From Ardenticatenaceae bacterium (GTDB lineage: Bacteria; Chloroflexota; Anaerolineae; Promineifilales; Promineifilaceae): 64,000 bases of DNA. Position 1 is the stretch's first letter. Each line of letters opens with the position of its first letter. The notes under the pieces are model-generated. The model did no database searches, was not told the DNA's origin, and saw only the letters and a list, made by a program, of their open reading frames with translations. Location of the stretch: positions 547,719-611,718 of the forward strand of contig JACKBS010000008.1 in NCBI GenBank assembly GCA_020634435.1, written 5' to 3'. The translations under genes and the position numbers were made by a program. Shown piece after piece: positions 61,826-64,000 of the stretch.

Positions 61826-62482
61826 ATGTCATTATTAGACAACGACACCCGTAACCAATTAACCGAAATGTTCCAATCCCTGGACAAGCCAGTAAAAATG
61901 GTCGTGTTCACCCAAGAAATGGAATGCCAATATTGTAAAGAAACGCGCGAAATTGCCGAAGAACTGTCTGCCCTGTCCGACAAAATCAGTTTGGAAGTGT
62001 ACGATTTTGTGGCCGACAGCGACCTGGCGCAGCAGTATGGCGTAGACAAAATTCCGGCCACCGTTATTCTGGAAGGCGGCCAGGACGGCAAAGATTTTGG
62101 CATCCGCTACTACGGTATCCCCTCTGGCTACGAATTTAGCTCGCTCATTCACGATGTGATGATGATTAGCGAAGGCGATCCGCAGCTGTCCCAAGAAATG
62201 ACCGATTGGCTGGCTGAGCTGAAGACGCCGGTTCATTTGCAGGTCTTTGTAACGCCAACCTGCCCCTATTGCCCGCAGGCTGTTTTGCTGGCGCACCGTT
62301 TGGCCATGGCCAGCGACATGGTGCAGGCCGACATGGTCGAGGCCACCGAGTTCCCCCATCTGTCCAACAAGTATCAGGTCATGGGCGTGCCGCGCACCGT
62401 GATCAATGAAACCGTCTTCCAGGAAGGCGCTGCCCCGGAAATGCTGCTGCTGGACAAGCTGAAAGAGGCTGTTGCTGCCTAA
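61826..62482 (+). CDS. Protein disulfide oxidoreductase (two thioredoxin folds)
   Basis: 218 residues with two fused thioredoxin-like domains, active sites C34-QYC-37 and C146-PYC-149. This PDO type is well known from archaea and thermophilic bacteria, where it makes or breaks disulfides in the cytoplasm. RBS AGGAG, 10 nt later the ATG. The reductase gene follows after 9 nt with its own AAGGAGG, so the two form a redox pair. Confidence 0.93.
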   Translation: MSLLDNDTRNQLTEMFQSLDKPVKMVVFTQEMECQYCKETREIAEELSALSDKISLEVYDFVADSDLAQQYGVDKIPATVILEGGQDGKDFGIRYYGIPSGYEFSSLIHDVMMISEGDPQLSQEMTDWLAELKTPVHLQVFVTPTCPYCPQAVLLAHRLAMASDMVQADMVEATEFPHLSNKYQVMGVPRTVINETVFQEGAAPEMLLLDKLKEAVAA

Positions 62483-62491
62483 GGAGGCACC

Positions 62492-63478
62492 ATGTCGTTT
62501 GATTTGAACATGAGCGGATTTTCTTTGGATAACAAGGCCAACGATTACGATGTGATCATCATTGGTGGCGGGCCGGCCGGAACCACAGCAGCCATCTACA
62601 CGGCCCGTTCCGAGCTGCGCACGCTGGTGATTGACAAAGGGCTAACGGCCGGAGCGCTGGGCGTAACGAGCAAAATCAGCAATTATCCCGGCGTGCCGGG
62701 CCCCATCAGCGGGGCCAAGCTGGTAGAAATCATGCGCGAGCAGGCGGAATCGTTTGGCGCGACTTTTATCACCGACAAGGTGGTTGGGCTGATGGTTGAC
62801 GGGGAGCAGAAGGAAATCATCGCTGGTACCGGCAATTACCGGGCCAAGGTGGTAATTCTGGCGACCGGGGCGATGGGCCGCACCAGCACGGTGCAGGGCG
62901 AAGAGGAACTGCTGGGTCGGGGCGTGAGTTACTGCGCCACCTGCGACGGTGCGTTTTTCCGCGATCAGGACGTGGCGGTCATTGGCAACAATGATGAGGC
63001 GTTGGAAGAGGCGCTTTTCTTGACCAAGTATGCCAAAACCATTCATCTGATTGTGCCCACGCCGGAGCTAAAGGCGCGTGATGTGTTGGCGCACGAGGTG
63101 GCTGAAAATCCCAAGATCGAGGTTCGTTTGGCCACGCGGCTGAAGGAGATTACGGGAAACGGCCGTGTGGATAGCGTCCTCATTCACCCACGCAAAGGCG
63201 AGCCGGAAACATTGCCCGTGACTGGCGCTTTTGTCTACTTGCAGGGCAGTCAGCCCATCACCGATTACCTCATGGGGCAGCTGGCTACCACCGCCGAAGG
63301 TTGTCTGGTGGTGGATAACGATATGCAAACCTCAATTCCAGGGGTGTTTGCCGTGGGCGATTTGCTCTGCACCCACATCAAGCAGGCCGTTGTAGCGGCC
63401 TCCGATGGGGTGCTGGCGGCGGTGGCGGCGGATAAGTACATCAACGGCCGTAAAAAAGCAGTGGTTGATTGGGGGTAG
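62492..63478 (+). CDS. trxB: Thioredoxin-reductase-like FAD oxidoreductase
   Basis: 328 residues. FAD motif IIIGGGPAGTTAAIYTA (about 22-38), redox-active C148-ATC-151 (SYCATCDGAFF), and the C-terminal FAD motif GVFAVGDLL. NAD(P)H-binding GNNDEALEEALFL departs from the usual GGGxxxxEE, hinting at altered pyridine nucleotide use, as in some F420- or ferredoxin-dependent relatives; that is inference. Probably reduces the adjacent disulfide oxidoreductase. Confidence 0.92.
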   Translation: MSFDLNMSGFSLDNKANDYDVIIIGGGPAGTTAAIYTARSELRTLVIDKGLTAGALGVTSKISNYPGVPGPISGAKLVEIMREQAESFGATFITDKVVGLMVDGEQKEIIAGTGNYRAKVVILATGAMGRTSTVQGEEELLGRGVSYCATCDGAFFRDQDVAVIGNNDEALEEALFLTKYAKTIHLIVPTPELKARDVLAHEVAENPKIEVRLATRLKEITGNGRVDSVLIHPRKGEPETLPVTGAFVYLQGSQPITDYLMGQLATTAEGCLVVDNDMQTSIPGVFAVGDLLCTHIKQAVVAASDGVLAAVAADKYINGRKKAVVDWG

Positions 63479-63491
63479 TTGTTTGCTGATA

Positions 63492-63585
63492 AGACCTGAC
63501 AGGTTTACGAAGTAGCATTACGGTAAAGCATCTTGGAATCTGGAGATGCCTGATAGTCAGGTAGCGCTGTAAACCTGTCAGGTCT
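63492..63585. repeat. Inverted repeat AGACCTGACAGGTTTA
   Basis: 16-nt perfect arms at 63492-63507 and 63570-63585, with a smaller inner stem (GCATCT/AGATGC). Between convergent genes; likely bidirectional terminator. Confidence 0.8.
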
Positions 63586-63591
63586 GCGACG

Positions 63592-63990
63592 CTACTCTGC
63601 GCCGTGTTTGGTGAGCAGTTTGGCGGCGGCAGTGGCTTTATGAAACGTGGTGTGGAAGAGCGGCGTTTTGCCGTTCATGTCGGTGGCGTTCACGTCTGCC
63701 CCGGCGTCGAGGAGGAGTTGGATTACGGCCGTATTGTTCGCGTGGGCAGCAGCGTGCAGTGGCGTGGTGCCCCAATGGTCGTTTTCGTTGTGGGCATTCA
63801 CGTCTGCGCCCGCGTTTAGCAGAAAGGCAACCACATCCCGGTTGTCTTTCCAGGCGGCGCAGTGCAGCGCGGTGGAACCATCTTTGTCGCGGGCGTTTAG
63901 CAGCGATGGGTCGCTGGCCAGCAGGGCTTTGAGCGTTTCAAGGTCTCCCTTTTTGGCCACCTGGATGAACTGCTTTTCAGAAGTTGCCAT
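63592..63990 (-). CDS. Ankyrin-repeat protein
   Basis: 132 residues: about four ankyrin repeats with the core DGSTALHCAAWKDNRDVVAFLLNAGADVNA and WGTTPLHAAAHANNTAVIQLL. A short interaction module without signal peptide. Complete in the window; ATG 63990. Target unknown. Confidence 0.93.
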   Translation of the reverse strand: MATSEKQFIQVAKKGDLETLKALLASDPSLLNARDKDGSTALHCAAWKDNRDVVAFLLNAGADVNAHNENDHWGTTPLHAAAHANNTAVIQLLLDAGADVNATDMNGKTPLFHTTFHKATAAAKLLTKHGAE

Positions 63991-64000
63991 GCTTGATCCC

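Overview
The window looks like a chromosomal contig of a Chloroflexota bacterium, most likely from the Anaerolineae / Ardenticatenia side. This is an inference from the mix of genes: class II diterpene cyclase, MalT-like and NACHT regulators, a two-domain protein disulfide oxidoreductase with its own thioredoxin-reductase-like partner, a TolB-like secreted protein ending in VYLPMVVK, and an Rdh cluster. There is no rRNA in the window and one tRNA, tRNA-Glu(CTC). Base composition is moderately GC-rich except for an AT-rich island at about 8.4-11.95 kb.

Layout. 0-8.1 kb: partial folC, two small membrane proteins, a large NACHT-type STAND ATPase, a PAP2 phosphatase and an amidase, followed by a broken lipoprotein and a decayed copy of the amidase tail. 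8.9-11.65 kb: an AT-rich island with a papain-like protease carrying 159-bp tandem repeats and, just downstream, a chagasin-like (I42) cysteine-protease inhibitor. 11.96-16.64 kb: two ABC half-exporters with complementary degenerate ATP sites, now separated by an insertion sequence. 16.9-28.5 kb: aldo/keto reductase, MFS transporter with two SRPBCC proteins, two GH43 glycosidases, a MalT-like activator, an AraC/GyrI regulator, and a small operon ending in an MDR oxidoreductase. 28.5-41.6 kb: penicillin-binding protein, GGPP synthase with class II diterpene cyclase, a thioredoxin-NHL lipoprotein, an M14 carboxypeptidase, a PAS histidine kinase, a DMT transporter and a TPR protein.

41.66-48.43 kb reads as one functional block on the minus strand: NarX-like sensor kinase and NarL-like regulator, then rdhA (Tat-exported corrinoid/Fe-S reductive dehalogenase), rdhB (membrane anchor), rdhC (FMN-binding polyferredoxin-like membrane protein), a small membrane protein of unknown function, and apbE, whose product would attach FMN to RdhC. 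48.8-64 kb holds tRNA-Glu, an ABC1/UbiB kinase, DUF1508, an SH3 protein, dihydrolipoamide dehydrogenase, an RNA-methyltransferase-like protein, DUF899, a TolB-like propeller protein, small membrane genes (one frameshifted), a GNAT-methyltransferase-glycosyltransferase operon, the disulfide oxidoreductase/reductase pair and an ankyrin protein.

The most striking feature cuts across all genes. The palindrome ACGGCCGT occurs about 120 times (hand count), against one or two expected by chance, on average every 530 bp, in all reading frames and also between genes. It is missing from the AT-rich protease/inhibitor island, which supports recent acquisition of that island. At one, and possibly two, visible rearrangement junctions the join falls on this motif or a close relative. 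Several unrelated families of inverted repeats sit between convergent genes, and one is nested inside another.
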